64,000 bases of DNA from Streptomyces sp. NBC_01276 (lineage in GTDB: Bacteria; Actinomycetota; Actinomycetes; Streptomycetales; Streptomycetaceae). The stretch is taken from contig NZ_CP108442.1 in NCBI RefSeq assembly GCF_041435355.1, positions 2,356,001 through 2,420,000 on the forward strand, read 5' to 3'. A program made the position numbers and the translations under genes. This document shows positions 17,716 through 28,763 of this stretch, piece after piece; positions within the stretch are counted from its first letter, which is position 1, and each line of letters opens with the position of its first letter. The notes below the pieces were generated by a model. It ran no database searches. It was given only the letters and a program-made list of their open reading frames with translations, and was not told where the DNA came from.

Positions 17716-18100
17716 GCCCGTCCCTCTCACAGCCGGCGATGCCGATGTCACGCGATGGCCCCGATGTCATGCCATCACGGCCGGAAGCGCATCAGGCAGC
17801 CGTGCACGACAGGCGCACCCCACAACAGTAGGACGCGAGAGGCTCCCAGGGGCAGCTGTCGGCGGTGGTTGCCCGAATGCGACCCAGCCATCCTCATCAG
17901 TACGGTATCCGCCGAACGGGTGAGTTTGGACCAGGACCCCCGGCTCACCCATCCGATGATCCGACAGCTCACCGCCCCAGGACCAGCCCTGTACCGGCCG
18001 TTTACCACCGGACTCCGCGCCGGGCGTGCGCCCGCCCGTACGGCCGCACGCCACGCATCCGTTCGCCTTCGCCACTCCCTGCGGGCGATTCCCGTTCGGG
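17716..18100 (-). other. ligA-rmdB intergenic region, no gene seen
   Basis: The 385 bases between the ligA stop and the rmdB start hold no frame with convincing codon use on either strand. A 102-codon minus frame (17767-18075) has poor third-position G/C and an odd composition and was not called. The region should contain the rmdB promoter; I see no clear operator. Confidence 0.5.
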
Positions 18101-20335
<2,235 letters not shown>

Positions 20336-21319
20336 TCACTCAGGGTTGTCGGCGAGCGACCTCGCCGCCCTGACGCAATGGGCCTGCACCGCGCGGGCGT
20401 ACGCGGGCGAAGCGCCCGCCAGACCGCACGAGGGGGTGACCACGACGGACTCGGCGAGAGTCCCCGGAGCCAGCCCCAGCCTGCGCCAGAGCTTCCTGAC
20501 ACCCATGACGCTACCGCCCGGGTCCGACAACGGGCCGTCGGTGCCGGGCACCACTCCGGCGAAGAGTTTCACACCGCCTTCGACGGCCTCCCCGATGGCG
20601 TCGTCCTCGCGCTCGGTGAGCAAGGAGAAATCGAACGACACGCCCGTGGCGCCCGCCCGGCGCAGCAGGCCGAAGGGGACCTCGGGGGCGCAGGAGTGCA
20701 CGATCACCTCCCCGTCGTGGACGGCGAACAGGTCCCGCAGGGTGGATTCGACGACCTGCCGGTCGACGGCCCGGTAGGTGCGGTAGCCGCTGGCGGAGCG
20801 GACCCGGCCGAGCAGGACGGCGGTGAGCGAGGGCTCGTCGTACTGGAGGACGATCTCGGCGCCCGGGATCCGCTTGCGCACGTCGGCCAGGTGGTCGCGC
20901 AGGCCCTCGGCGAGGGATCCGGCGAGGTCCCGGCAGGCGCCCGGGTCCTGGAGCAGCGCCTCGCCGCCGTGCAGCTCCAGCGCGGTGGCCAGGGTCCACG
21001 GCCCGACGGCCTGGACCTTGAGCCGGCCGGTGTACCCCTGGGTGAACTCCTCCAGGGCGTCGAGGTCCTCGCCGAGCCAGGAGCGGGAGCGGCGGGTGTC
21101 GCGGCCCGGCCGGTCGCTGATCCGCCAGCCGCTCGGCTCGACGTGGGCGTAGAGGTCGACGAGGAGGCCGAGGGAGCGGCCGATCATGTCCGCGCCGGGC
21201 CCGCGTGCGGGCAGTTCGGCGAGGTAGGGGAACTCCTCGAAGGACCCGGTGACGGTCTTGGCGGCCTCGCGGGCGTCGCCGCCGGGCAGCGAGCCGACGC
21301 CGGTGGCGCTCGCGGTCAT
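20336..21319 (-). CDS. MetE-C-terminal-like (cobalamin-independent methionine synthase fold) protein
   Basis: A 327-residue protein with the fold of the C-terminal, zinc-binding half of MetE and of UroD-like proteins. It starts with GVGSLPGGDAREAAKTV (family mark: G-S-x-P) and has QYDEPSLTAVL, then VIVHSCAPEVPFGLLRRAGA, whose His and Cys would ligate zinc, and a second Cys in VVTPSCGLAGASPAYA. A full MetE has about 760 residues, so this is a stand-alone one-domain relative; methyl transfer to homocysteine is possible but unproven. It overlaps the SDR gene by 4 bases (ATGA) and precedes ligA by 30 bases, so the three are probably one operon. Confidence 0.85.
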   Translation of the reverse strand: MTASATGVGSLPGGDAREAAKTVTGSFEEFPYLAELPARGPGADMIGRSLGLLVDLYAHVEPSGWRISDRPGRDTRRSRSWLGEDLDALEEFTQGYTGRLKVQAVGPWTLATALELHGGEALLQDPGACRDLAGSLAEGLRDHLADVRKRIPGAEIVLQYDEPSLTAVLLGRVRSASGYRTYRAVDRQVVESTLRDLFAVHDGEVIVHSCAPEVPFGLLRRAGATGVSFDFSLLTEREDDAIGEAVEGGVKLFAGVVPGTDGPLSDPGGSVMGVRKLWRRLGLAPGTLAESVVVTPSCGLAGASPAYARAVQAHCVRAARSLADNPE

Positions 21320-22014
21320 CGGCCGGGCCTGACGCTCAGGTCGTTGACCTCGGCGTCGCGCGGGAGGTCCACGGCCATGACGATGGTGGTCGCCACCGAC
21401 TCGGGGTCGATCCAGTGGGCGGGGTCGTACTCCTTGCCCTCCTGGGAGTGCACCTTGGCCTGCATCGGGCTGGCCGTGCGGCCCGGGTAGACGGAGGTCA
21501 CGCGGATGCCGTTCTGCTTCTCCTCGGCGCGCAGGGAGTCGGCGAGGGCCCTGAGGCCGTGCTTGGAGGCGGCGTAGGCGCTCCAGTCCGCGTGGGCGGT
21601 GAGGCCGGCGCCGGAGTTCACGAAGACGACCGTGGCCTTGGAGGCCCGCAGGGTGGGCAGCAGCAGCCGGGTCACCTCGGCGGGGGCGATCAGGTTGACG
21701 TTGAGCTGCTGGTGCCAGGTCTTGGGGCGCAGCTCCGCGACGGGTCCGAGGTCGACGATCCCGGCGATGTGCAGGAGGGAGTCGATCCGCTCGGGGACCG
21801 GCTGCTTGGAGAAGGCCCAGGACAGCCGGTCGGGATCGGCGAGGTCGCCCACCAGGGTCCGCGCGCCGGGGTAGCGCTCGACGAGCTGCCGGGCGCGGGC
21901 GGCGTCGCGGGCGAGCAGGACGAGGTCGTCGCCGCGGGCGTGCAGGCGGGCGGCGACGGCGGCGCCGATGCCGGATCCGGCACCGGTGATCAGGTGAGTA
22001 GCCATACGGACCAT
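21316..22014 (-). CDS. short-chain dehydrogenase/reductase
   Basis: A 232-residue classical SDR. The cofactor motif TGAGSGIGAAVAARL is at residues ~9-24, the structural motif appears as LHIAGI in place of NNAG, and the catalytic Ser, Tyr and Lys are in VFVNSGAGLTAHADWSAYAASK (Ser of NSGAG, Tyr and Lys of YAASK). NADP(H) use is probable because of the basic residues after the glycine motif. The start MVRMATHLITG at 22014 has AAGGGG seven bases upstream; an ATG at 22005 lacks a binding site. Substrate unknown. It is first in a likely operon with the MetE-like gene and ligA. Confidence 0.9.
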   Translation of the reverse strand: MVRMATHLITGAGSGIGAAVAARLHARGDDLVLLARDAARARQLVERYPGARTLVGDLADPDRLSWAFSKQPVPERIDSLLHIAGIVDLGPVAELRPKTWHQQLNVNLIAPAEVTRLLLPTLRASKATVVFVNSGAGLTAHADWSAYAASKHGLRALADSLRAEEKQNGIRVTSVYPGRTASPMQAKVHSQEGKEYDPAHWIDPESVATTIVMAVDLPRDAEVNDLSVRPGR

Positions 22015-22085
22015 GCTCGCACCCCTTCGGGGCCCGGGGTCCGCCCGGTGCGCCGCCCCGGTCGCCGCCGCCGTCCCGGGAGCGG

Positions 22086-22430
22086 TCAGAGTCCGGCGGC
22101 CGCGCGCAGGGACGCGGCCGTCTTCGAGGCGTCGTAGCCGGCGGGGACGCCCTCCACGAGGATGACCTCGCCCTCGATGTGGGTGGTGCGCAGCGGCAGG
22201 ATGGCCCGGTAGGCGGGCGAGTCGTACCAGGCGCGGGCCCGCTCGATGTCGGGGAAGGCGATGACGACGACCGTGCCGGGCCAGGGGCCCTCCTTGGCCT
22301 CGACCTCCCGGCCGTGGACGAGGAAGCGGCCTCCGAAGGGGTCCATGGTGGCCTGGATCCCCTCGATGTAGCGGAGGATGTCCTGGTTCATGGTCTCGGG
22401 GCGGATGTGGCCGATGGCGTAGGCGGTCAT
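22086..22430 (-). CDS. DUF1330 domain protein
   Basis: A 114-residue protein of the DUF1330 family, a ferredoxin-like dimeric alpha+beta barrel fold. Recognisable segments are MTAYAIGHIRPETMN at the start, GGRFLVHGREVEAKEGPWPG in the middle and FPDIERARAWYDSPAYRAIL, where W-Y-x-S-x-x-Y is the hallmark. Biochemical role unknown; relatives resemble small monooxygenase or isomerase subunits. It lies between the GlxA-like regulator and the SDR gene, all on the minus strand, with gaps of 71 and 89 bases. Confidence 0.88.
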   Translation of the reverse strand: MTAYAIGHIRPETMNQDILRYIEGIQATMDPFGGRFLVHGREVEAKEGPWPGTVVVIAFPDIERARAWYDSPAYRAILPLRTTHIEGEVILVEGVPAGYDASKTAASLRAAAGL

Positions 22431-22519
22431 GTCGGTCTCCCCTGTCGTACGGCCGGTGGGTTCCGGGCCGTTGCACCGATCGTGTCAGGGGGCGGGCGCG
22501 GCGGCGATTACCTCCGGGG

Positions 22520-23485
22520 TCATGCCGACGCGGGCTGGAAGGTGCGCCGGTAGGCGATCGGGGAGACTCCGAAGGCGGTCCGCATGTGCTGGCGCAGGGA
22601 GTTGGCGGAGCCGAAGCCGGACCGGTGCGCGACCAGGTCGACGGGCAGGTCGCTGGACTCCAGCAGGTGGCGGGCCGCTTCCAGGCGCTGGGCGGTGAGC
22701 CACTGGACGGGGGTCATGCCGACCTCGTCGCGGAACCGCCGGGTGAAGGTGCGCAGGCTCATCCGGGCGTGGGCGGCGAGCTCGGCGAGGGTGACCGGCT
22801 CGGCGAGTCGTTCCAGGGCCCAGGCGCGGGTGGCGGTGGTGGTGGCGACCGTGGGGGCGGGGACGGGGCGGTCGATGTACTGGGCCTGGCCGCCGTCGCG
22901 CCAGGGCGGGACGACGCACAGCCGGGCGGCGCGGTTGGCCACGGCCGTGCCGTGGTCCTGGCGGATCATGTAGAGGCAGAGGTCGACGCCCGCGGCCACG
23001 CCCGCCGAGGTGAGGACGTCGCCGTCGTCGACGAAGAGGACCTCCTCGTCGAGCCGGACGCGCGGGAAGCCCCGCTGGAACTCGGGGGCGTGCAGCCAGT
23101 GCGTGGTGGCGGGCCGCCCGTCGAGCAGGCCGGCGGCGGCGAGGACGTAGGAGCCGGTGCAGAGGGAGACGAGCCGGGTGCCGGGCCGGATCGCGGCGAG
23201 GGCGTCGATGAGCACCTGCGACAGGGGCGCGCCGTGCGCGAGCTCGTCCATGGCGTGGGTGGGCGGGACGATCACGGTGTCCGCCGCGGCGAGGGCCTCG
23301 GGGCCCGCCGAGACGCCGATGGTGAAGCCCGCGTCGCTGGTCACGGGCTGTCCGTCGGCGGTGCAGACGGTGAGCTCGTAGAGCGGGTTCCCGGCCTCGT
23401 CGTGGGCGTTGCCGAAGACCCGGGAGGGGATGCCGAGCTCGAACGGGGGGACGCCTTCGAGGGCGAGTACGGCGACACGGTGCAT
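22520..23485 (-). CDS. GlxA-type AraC-family transcriptional regulator
   Basis: A 321-residue regulator: an N-terminal DJ-1/PfpI (class I amidotransferase-like) domain with the nucleophile-elbow Cys in LVSLCTGSYVLAAAGLL, and a C-terminal AraC/XylS domain with two helix-turn-helices (LAELAAHARMSLRTFTRRF and DLVAHRSGFGSANSLRQHM). Such proteins sense a small ligand or oxidation and activate nearby genes. The divergent neighbour, a quinone-oxidoreductase-like gene whose start is 115 bases away, and the co-directional DUF1330 and SDR genes are candidate targets. A palindrome lies 20 bases upstream of its start. Confidence 0.92.
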   Translation of the reverse strand: MHRVAVLALEGVPPFELGIPSRVFGNAHDEAGNPLYELTVCTADGQPVTSDAGFTIGVSAGPEALAAADTVIVPPTHAMDELAHGAPLSQVLIDALAAIRPGTRLVSLCTGSYVLAAAGLLDGRPATTHWLHAPEFQRGFPRVRLDEEVLFVDDGDVLTSAGVAAGVDLCLYMIRQDHGTAVANRAARLCVVPPWRDGGQAQYIDRPVPAPTVATTTATRAWALERLAEPVTLAELAAHARMSLRTFTRRFRDEVGMTPVQWLTAQRLEAARHLLESSDLPVDLVAHRSGFGSANSLRQHMRTAFGVSPIAYRRTFQPASA

Positions 23486-23505
23486 GGCCAGATCCTGTCA
23501 CATGG

Positions 23506-23519
23506 TGGCCGGACGGCCA
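23506..23519. promoter_or_regulatory. palindrome between GlxA-like regulator and oxidoreductase
   Basis: TGGCCG-GA-CGGCCA is a 6+6 inverted repeat in the 115-base divergent intergenic region. An ACCGGT-centred palindrome (TACCGGTA) lies near 23567. Either could be an operator. GC-rich palindromes arise by chance in this genome, so the call is weak. Confidence 0.3.
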
Positions 23520-23600
23520 ATACCGTGCGGTCGGGGGAGCGGCCAGAGTGGACCCGTCGGCCGGTGATACCGGTACGGAAACCCAGCAAGGAGACATTTC

Positions 23601-24524
23601 ATGCGCGCCGTCGTCGTCAGCAAGTGGGGCGGACCCGAGGTCCTCGTCGAGACCGAGGCCGAGCGTCCCGAGCCCGGCATGGGCGAGGTGCTCGTCCGGG
23701 TGCACGCGGCCGGGGTGAACCCGGTGGACTGGAAGACCCGCGAGAGCGGCGGCCTGATCCCCTGGGGTCCGGTTCCGGCGGTCGGCTGGGACGTGTCGGG
23801 CACCGTGGAGGCCGTCGGACCGGGCGTGACCCTGTACCGGGTGGGCGACGAGGTGTACGGGATGCCCCGCTTCCCGCAGCAGGCCGGCGCGTACGCCGAG
23901 TACGTGACCGCCCCCGCCCGGCACCTCGCCCGCAAGCCGGCCTCGCTGAGCCACGTGGAGGCGGCGGCCCTGCCGCTGGCCGCGCTGACCGCCTGGCAGG
24001 CGCTGGTGGACACCGCCCGGGTCTCGGCCGGGCAGCGCGTCCTGGTGCACGCCGCGGCCGGCGGGGTCGGTCACCTCGCCGTGCAGATCGCGAAGGCCCG
24101 GGGCGCGTACGTGATCGGCACGGCGAGCGCCGGCAAGCACGAGCTGCTGCGCGGACTCGGCGCCGACGAGGTGATCGACTACCGCACCACCGACTTCGAG
24201 GACGCGGTCGCGGACGTGGACGTCGTCATCGACGCCATGGGCGGGGACCACGGGGAGCGCTCGCTGAAGGTGCTCAAGCCCGGCGGGCACCTGGTGACCC
24301 TGCCCGGCCCGGACGGGATCCCGGCCGACCCGCGGGGCGTGCACGCCTCCTGGGTCCTGGTGGAGCCGGACCTGAAGGGGCTGGAGGAGATCGCCGCCCT
24401 GGTCGAGCGGGGTCTGCTCAAGCCGCTGATCGACACGGTGCTGCCGCTGGAGGAGGCCGCGAAGGCCCACGAGATCGGCGAGCGGGGCCGCACCACCGGC
24501 AAGATCGTCCTGACCGTCGCCTGA
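23601..24524 (+). CDS. NADP-dependent quinone-oxidoreductase-like protein (MDR family)
   Basis: A 307-residue medium-chain dehydrogenase/reductase without the zinc ligands of alcohol dehydrogenases. The N-terminal GroES-like domain has VRVHAAGVNPVDWKTRESG; the Rossmann part has VLVHAAAGGVGHLAVQIAKA, the cofactor motif of the zeta-crystallin/quinone reductase group. The C-terminal ERGRTTGKIVLTVA is typical. It probably reduces quinones or enones with NADPH. AAGGAG lies eight bases from the ATG. Divergent from the GlxA-type regulator, which is its most likely controller. Confidence 0.92.
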   Translation: MRAVVVSKWGGPEVLVETEAERPEPGMGEVLVRVHAAGVNPVDWKTRESGGLIPWGPVPAVGWDVSGTVEAVGPGVTLYRVGDEVYGMPRFPQQAGAYAEYVTAPARHLARKPASLSHVEAAALPLAALTAWQALVDTARVSAGQRVLVHAAAGGVGHLAVQIAKARGAYVIGTASAGKHELLRGLGADEVIDYRTTDFEDAVADVDVVIDAMGGDHGERSLKVLKPGGHLVTLPGPDGIPADPRGVHASWVLVEPDLKGLEEIAALVERGLLKPLIDTVLPLEEAAKAHEIGERGRTTGKIVLTVA

Positions 24525-24571
24525 GGGCGGCCGGCCCGGCCCGGCGGCGGTCGGGAGAGGGATCGCCCCGC

Positions 24572-24629
24572 CCCCGCTCCCGCCCCCGCTCCCGCCCGCG
24601 CCCTGGACGGGGCGGGGGCGGGGGCGGGA
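24572..24629. terminator. GC-rich hairpin between convergent genes
   Basis: A C-rich run built of CCCGCCCCCGCT units (24572-24604) can pair with the following GGGGCGGGGGCGGGGGCGGG (24609-24628). It sits between the convergent oxidoreductase and mnmA genes and probably ends transcription from both sides. Confidence 0.6.
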
Positions 24630-24637
24630 CGCCCGGG

Positions 24638-25771
24638 TCAGACCGCGGCGGCCGCGGCCTTGGTGGTGGTGGCGATGGTGGCGGAGCCGACCACGCGGGT
24701 GCCGTCGTAGAGCACGATCGCCTGGCCGGGGGCCACGCCGCGGACCGGCTCGGTGAAGGTGACGCGCAGCTCGCCGTCCACCACCTCGGCGAAGACCTCG
24801 GTCTCGCCCCCGTGGGCGCGCAGCTGCGCGGTGTAGGTGCCGGGGGCGGCCGCGGTGGAACCGCACCAGCGGGGGCGGATCGCGGTGAGGGCGCTGACGT
24901 CGAGGGCCTCGACGGGGCCGACGGTGACCGTGTTGTTCACCGGGGAGATGTCGAGGACGTAGCGGGGCTTGCCGTCGGGGGCGGGGTGGCCGATCCGCAG
25001 GCCCTTGCGCTGGCCGATGGTGAAGCCGAAGGCGCCCTCGTGGGTGCCGACCTTCTCGCCGCTCTCGTCGACGATGTCGCCCTCGGCCCGGCCCAGGCGG
25101 TTCGCGAGGAAGCCCTGGGTGTCGCCGTCGGCGATGAAGCAGATGTCGTGGCTGTCGGGCTTCTTCGCGACGGCCAGACCGCGCTCCTCGGCCTCGGCGC
25201 GGATCTCGTCCTTGGTGGTGAGGGTGTCACCGAGGGGGAAGAGGGCGTGCGCGAGCTGCTTCTCGTCGAGGACGCCGAGGACGTAGGACTGGTCCTTGGC
25301 CATGTCGGAGGCGCGGTGCAGCTCGCGGGTGCCGTCCTCGTTCAGGACGACGGTGGCGTAGTGGCCGGTGCAGACGGCGTCGAAGCCGAGGGCCAGGGCC
25401 TTGTCGAGCAGCGCCGCGAACTTGATCTTCTCGTTGCAGCGCAGGCAAGGGTTCGGGGTGCGGCCTGCCTCGTACTCCGAGATGAAGTCCTCGACGACGT
25501 CCTCGCGGAAGCGCTCGGCGAGGTCCCAGACGTAGAAGGGGATGCCGATGACGTCGGCGGCGCGGCGGGCGTCGCGGGAGTCCTCGATGGTGCAGCAGCC
25601 ACGGGCGCCGGTCCGGAAGGACTGCGGGTTCGCGGAGAGCGCCAGGTGGACGCCGGTGACGTCGTGCCCGGCTTCGACCGCGCGGGCGGCGGCGACGGCG
25701 GAGTCCACGCCGCCGGACATGGCGGCCAGGACGCGAAGGGGGCGGGCGGTGCGCGGCAGGTTCTCAGTCAT
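24638..25771 (-). CDS. mnmA: tRNA-specific 2-thiouridylase MnmA
   Basis: A 377-residue tRNA 2-thiouridylase that makes 2-thiouridine at wobble position 34 of Lys, Glu and Gln tRNAs. The PP-loop ATP site [14 protein letters not shown] is at the N-terminus; the two catalytic cysteines lie in [14 protein letters not shown] and [12 protein letters not shown]. The C-terminal beta-barrel domain ([18 protein letters not shown]) is complete. Sulfur should come from the cysteine desulfurase encoded about 770 bases upstream on the same strand, the two being separated by an amidase gene on the other strand. Normal length. Confidence 0.96.
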   Translation of the reverse strand: MTENLPRTARPLRVLAAMSGGVDSAVAAARAVEAGHDVTGVHLALSANPQSFRTGARGCCTIEDSRDARRAADVIGIPFYVWDLAERFREDVVEDFISEYEAGRTPNPCLRCNEKIKFAALLDKALALGFDAVCTGHYATVVLNEDGTRELHRASDMAKDQSYVLGVLDEKQLAHALFPLGDTLTTKDEIRAEAEERGLAVAKKPDSHDICFIADGDTQGFLANRLGRAEGDIVDESGEKVGTHEGAFGFTIGQRKGLRIGHPAPDGKPRYVLDISPVNNTVTVGPVEALDVSALTAIRPRWCGSTAAAPGTYTAQLRAHGGETEVFAEVVDGELRVTFTEPVRGVAPGQAIVLYDGTRVVGSATIATTTKAAAAAV

Positions 25772-25839
25772 AGCACCGTCCAGAGTACGGGGAACCGCGC
25801 GGGGTCACAGCGCGTTATCGGCTCTGGGGGGTGGATCAC

Positions 25840-26547
25840 ATGACGGAGCAGGGGACGAAGGGGCCGGGGAAGCCGGGCGGGCGCCCGGCGGGCCGGACCC
25901 GCAGGGCGGTGCTCTTCGGCGGGCTCGGGGTGCTCGGGGCGGCGGCGCTCGTGGGCCGGGAGGAGATCGGGCGGGCCTGGTGGCTGCTGCCGGGCGTGCG
26001 CAAGCCGCGCAAGGAGGGTGAGCTGGACCACGCGGGGGCGAGCTGGACCGCCGCTTCCCCGGCGAACTGGCGGATGGCGGACCGGCCCGACGACTACCGG
26101 GTGGACCGGATCGTCGTGCACGTCACCCAGGGCAGTTTCGCGTCCTCGGTGGACGCCTTCAGGAATCCGTTCCACAAGGCCTCCGCGCACTACATCGTCC
26201 GCCAGGACGGCCACGTGGAGCAGATGGTGCGCGAGCTGGACGTGGCCTTCCACTCCGGGAACCGCTCGATGAACGAGCGCAGCGTGGGCATCGAGCACGA
26301 GGGTTTCGTGGACCGGCCGCAGGACTTCACCGATGCGCTGTACGCGGCGTCGGCCCGGCTGGCCGCCGATGTCTGCCGGAGGTACGGCATACCGGTGGAC
26401 CGCACCCACTTCCTGGGGCACTCCGAGGTCCCGGGCGCCGACCACACGGACCCGGGCCCCCACTGGGACTGGGACCGCTACCTCGGGCTGGTCCGCACCG
26501 AGCTCACGGCGACCGCCACGCCGGCCGCCGCTTCGCCGACGGCCTAG
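25840..26547 (+). CDS. secreted N-acetylmuramoyl-L-alanine amidase (Amidase_2)
   Basis: A 235-residue peptidoglycan amidase. The N-terminus has [21 protein letters not shown], a twin-arginine-like signal, so the protein is exported, perhaps via Tat. The Amidase_2/PGRP domain shows [20 protein letters not shown] (first zinc His in VVHVT), [16 protein letters not shown], the Glu of SVGIEHEGF and the final [14 protein letters not shown] with the remaining zinc His. It cleaves the bond between MurNAc and the stem peptide. The ATG at 25840 is preferred because GGGGGTGG lies just before it. Its stop shares the CTAG sequence with the stop of the convergent cysteine desulfurase. Confidence 0.93.
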   Translation: MTEQGTKGPGKPGGRPAGRTRRAVLFGGLGVLGAAALVGREEIGRAWWLLPGVRKPRKEGELDHAGASWTAASPANWRMADRPDDYRVDRIVVHVTQGSFASSVDAFRNPFHKASAHYIVRQDGHVEQMVRELDVAFHSGNRSMNERSVGIEHEGFVDRPQDFTDALYAASARLAADVCRRYGIPVDRTHFLGHSEVPGADHTDPGPHWDWDRYLGLVRTELTATATPAAASPTA

Positions 26548-27707
26548 CTGAGGCCCGCCGTACGGGCGCGTTCGACGGCCGGGCCGATGGCGGCGGCCAC
26601 CGCGGCGACGTCGTCGCGGGTGGAGGTGTGGCCGAGGGAGAACCGCAGGGTGCCCCGGGCCAGCTGCGGGTCCGTGCCGGTCGCCAGCAGGACGTGGCTG
26701 GGCTGGGCGACGCCCGCGGTGCAGGCCGAGCCGGTGGAGCATTCGATGCCCTGGGCGTCCAGGAGCAGCAGCAGGGAGTCGCCCTCGCAGCCGGGGAAGC
26801 TGAAGTGGGCGTTGGCGGGGAGGCGGTCCTCGGGGTCGCCGCCCAGGACGGCGTCGGGGACGGCCGCCAGGACGGCGCCGATGAGCTCGTCGCGCAGGGC
26901 GCCGACCTCGGCGGCGAAGCGTTCGCGCCGCTCGGCGGCGAGTACGGCCGCGACGGCGAAGGCGGCGACGGCCGGCACGTCGAGGGTGCCGGAGCGGACG
27001 TGCCGCTCCTGGCCGCCGCCGTGCAGGACGGGGACGGGGCTCTGGTCGCGGCCGAGGAGCAGCGCGCCGATGCCGTAGGGTCCGCCGATCTTGTGGCCGC
27101 TGACGGTCATGGCGGCGAGCCCGCTGTCGCCGAAGCGGACGTCGAGCTGCCCGAAGGCCTGGACGGCGTCGGAGTGCAGCGGGATCGCGAACTCGCCGGC
27201 GACAGCCGCGAGTTCACGGACCGGCATGACGGTGCCGATCTCGTTGTTGGCCCACATGACGGTGGCCAGGGCCACGTCCTCGGGAGCCCGCTCGACGGCT
27301 TCGCGGAAGGCCTCGGGGTGGACCCGCCCGTAGCGGTCGACGGGCAGGTACTCGACCCGCGCGCCCTCGTGCTCGCCCAGCCAGTGCACGGCGTCGAGGA
27401 CGGCGTGGTGTTCGACGGGGCTGGCGAGGATGCGGGTGCGGGCGGGGTCGGCGTCGCGGCGGGCCCAGTAGAGGCCCTTGACGGCGAGGTTGTCCGCCTC
27501 GGTGCCGCCCGCGGTGAAGACCACCTCGCTCGGGCGCGCGCCGAGTGCCTCGGCGAGGGACTCGCGGGCCTCCTCGACGGTGCGGCGGGCCCGGCGGCCG
27601 GCGGCGTGCAGGGAGGACGCGTTACCCGTGGCGGCGAACTGCGCGGTCATCGCCGCAGCGGCTTCCGGGAGCATCGGCGTGGTCGCGGCGTGGTCGAGGT
27701 AGGCCAT
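26544..27707 (-). CDS. cysteine desulfurase (NifS/IscS family)
   Basis: A 387-residue PLP enzyme that takes sulfur from cysteine for thiolation and Fe-S assembly. It begins [14 protein letters not shown], has the PLP Lys in [18 protein letters not shown] and the persulfide Cys in [19 protein letters not shown], the long-loop arrangement of IscS-like (group I) enzymes. With mnmA downstream on the same strand, supplying sulfur for tRNA 2-thiouridine is the likely job. No SUF or ISC scaffold genes are near. Its end overlaps the amidase gene tail-to-tail by 4 bases. Confidence 0.95.
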   Translation of the reverse strand: MAYLDHAATTPMLPEAAAAMTAQFAATGNASSLHAAGRRARRTVEEARESLAEALGARPSEVVFTAGGTEADNLAVKGLYWARRDADPARTRILASPVEHHAVLDAVHWLGEHEGARVEYLPVDRYGRVHPEAFREAVERAPEDVALATVMWANNEIGTVMPVRELAAVAGEFAIPLHSDAVQAFGQLDVRFGDSGLAAMTVSGHKIGGPYGIGALLLGRDQSPVPVLHGGGQERHVRSGTLDVPAVAAFAVAAVLAAERRERFAAEVGALRDELIGAVLAAVPDAVLGGDPEDRLPANAHFSFPGCEGDSLLLLLDAQGIECSTGSACTAGVAQPSHVLLATGTDPQLARGTLRFSLGHTSTRDDVAAVAAAIGPAVERARTAGLS

Positions 27708-27852
27708 GATCCCCCGATTCTACGAGTCCCCGGGCGCCGGGTTTCCCGGGGTACGCGGGACCGGGGACGGCCGGGGCCGGCGAGCGGGGCGCGCCGGGGC
27801 GCGGTCCGGGCCCCGGTCCGGGCCATGGGTCGCGCCCCGGGTCGCGCCGGGG

Positions 27853-28707
27853 CTACGGGCGCGGGGCGCGGGCCAGCTGGCGGGACTGGGCCACCAGGCG
27901 GTCGGCGGAGTCCCAGACCTCGGCGTCCTCCTCCAGGAAGCCGCCGGCCAGGTTGCGGGTGACGATGCCCACCCGCAGCGGACCGGGGGCCGGGCGGCAG
28001 CGGATGTGGGTGGTCAGCTCGACGGTCGGGGCCCAGCCCAGCAGGCCGAGGTCGAAGGCGGTCGGCGGGAGCGCGTCCACCGCGAGCAGCAGCGACAGCG
28101 GGTCGGCGTCGCGGCCGTCGGCCAGCTCGAACCAGGCCCGCATCTCGCCCTTCCCGGACGGTGCGCCGACCGCCCAGCCGGCGGTCGCCGGGTCCAGGCG
28201 CAGCCGGAGCCGGTCCACGATGGCGGAGCTGCCGGGGATCGGCGCCGGGCCCGCCTCGGCGCCGAGGCAGTCCTCGTAGGGCGGGATGACGGGCGGCCGC
28301 GCCACCGTGTGCACGGCGTCGGGGAGGGCGTCGAGGTCACCGTAGGAGGCGAGCACGCGGATGCGCTCGACCTCGGCGCCGTTCTCGTCGAACTGGAAGA
28401 GGGAGGCCTGGCCCGTGGAGAGGTTCCGGCCGGCCCGGACGACCTGGGTGCGGATCACGGCGGGGCCGGGCACCGAGGAGGTCAGGTAGTGGGCCGAGAC
28501 GGTGAAGGGGTCCGGGTGCGGCAGCGCCGCGGACAGGGCCCGGCCCACCAGGGCCAGCAGGTAGCCGCCGTTGACGGCGGTGATGATCGTCCAACCGGCG
28601 GAGAGTTCCGCGTCGTACACCCCGGGCTCGCCCGCGCGCGGGGCGATGGTGGTGTCGCGGTCGAACTCGCTGTCGCCGATGGTGGCCTGGGCGGCTGTGT
28701 GTGACAT
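27853..28707 (-). CDS. acyl-CoA thioesterase family protein (double hot-dog)
   Basis: A 284-residue protein of the TesB-like thioesterase superfamily with two hot-dog folds. The first half has AELSAGWTIITAVNGGYLLALVGRAL (NGGYL is the mark of this subfamily, with the glycine-rich helix start) and VSAHYLTSSVPGPAVIRTQV; the second has DPLSLLLAVDALPPTAFDLG and VELTTHIRCRPAPGPLRV. It hydrolyses acyl-CoA or another acyl thioester; the chain specificity cannot be read. The start MSHTAAQATIGDSEFD at 28707 fits family N-termini. Single gene between the TRIC channel and the desulfurase. Confidence 0.9.
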   Translation of the reverse strand: MSHTAAQATIGDSEFDRDTTIAPRAGEPGVYDAELSAGWTIITAVNGGYLLALVGRALSAALPHPDPFTVSAHYLTSSVPGPAVIRTQVVRAGRNLSTGQASLFQFDENGAEVERIRVLASYGDLDALPDAVHTVARPPVIPPYEDCLGAEAGPAPIPGSSAIVDRLRLRLDPATAGWAVGAPSGKGEMRAWFELADGRDADPLSLLLAVDALPPTAFDLGLLGWAPTVELTTHIRCRPAPGPLRVGIVTRNLAGGFLEEDAEVWDSADRLVAQSRQLARAPRP

Positions 28708-28763
28708 GGCTCGAAGGTACACCTGCAAGCTACTAAGCGGTAGCTTTCTTTGTCGGGTGGGAC

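Noticed and set aside
17767-18075. A 102-codon minus-strand frame between ligA and rmdB with several Cys
   Set aside because: Third-position G/C is not enriched, no ribosome binding site is evident and no family is recognisable.
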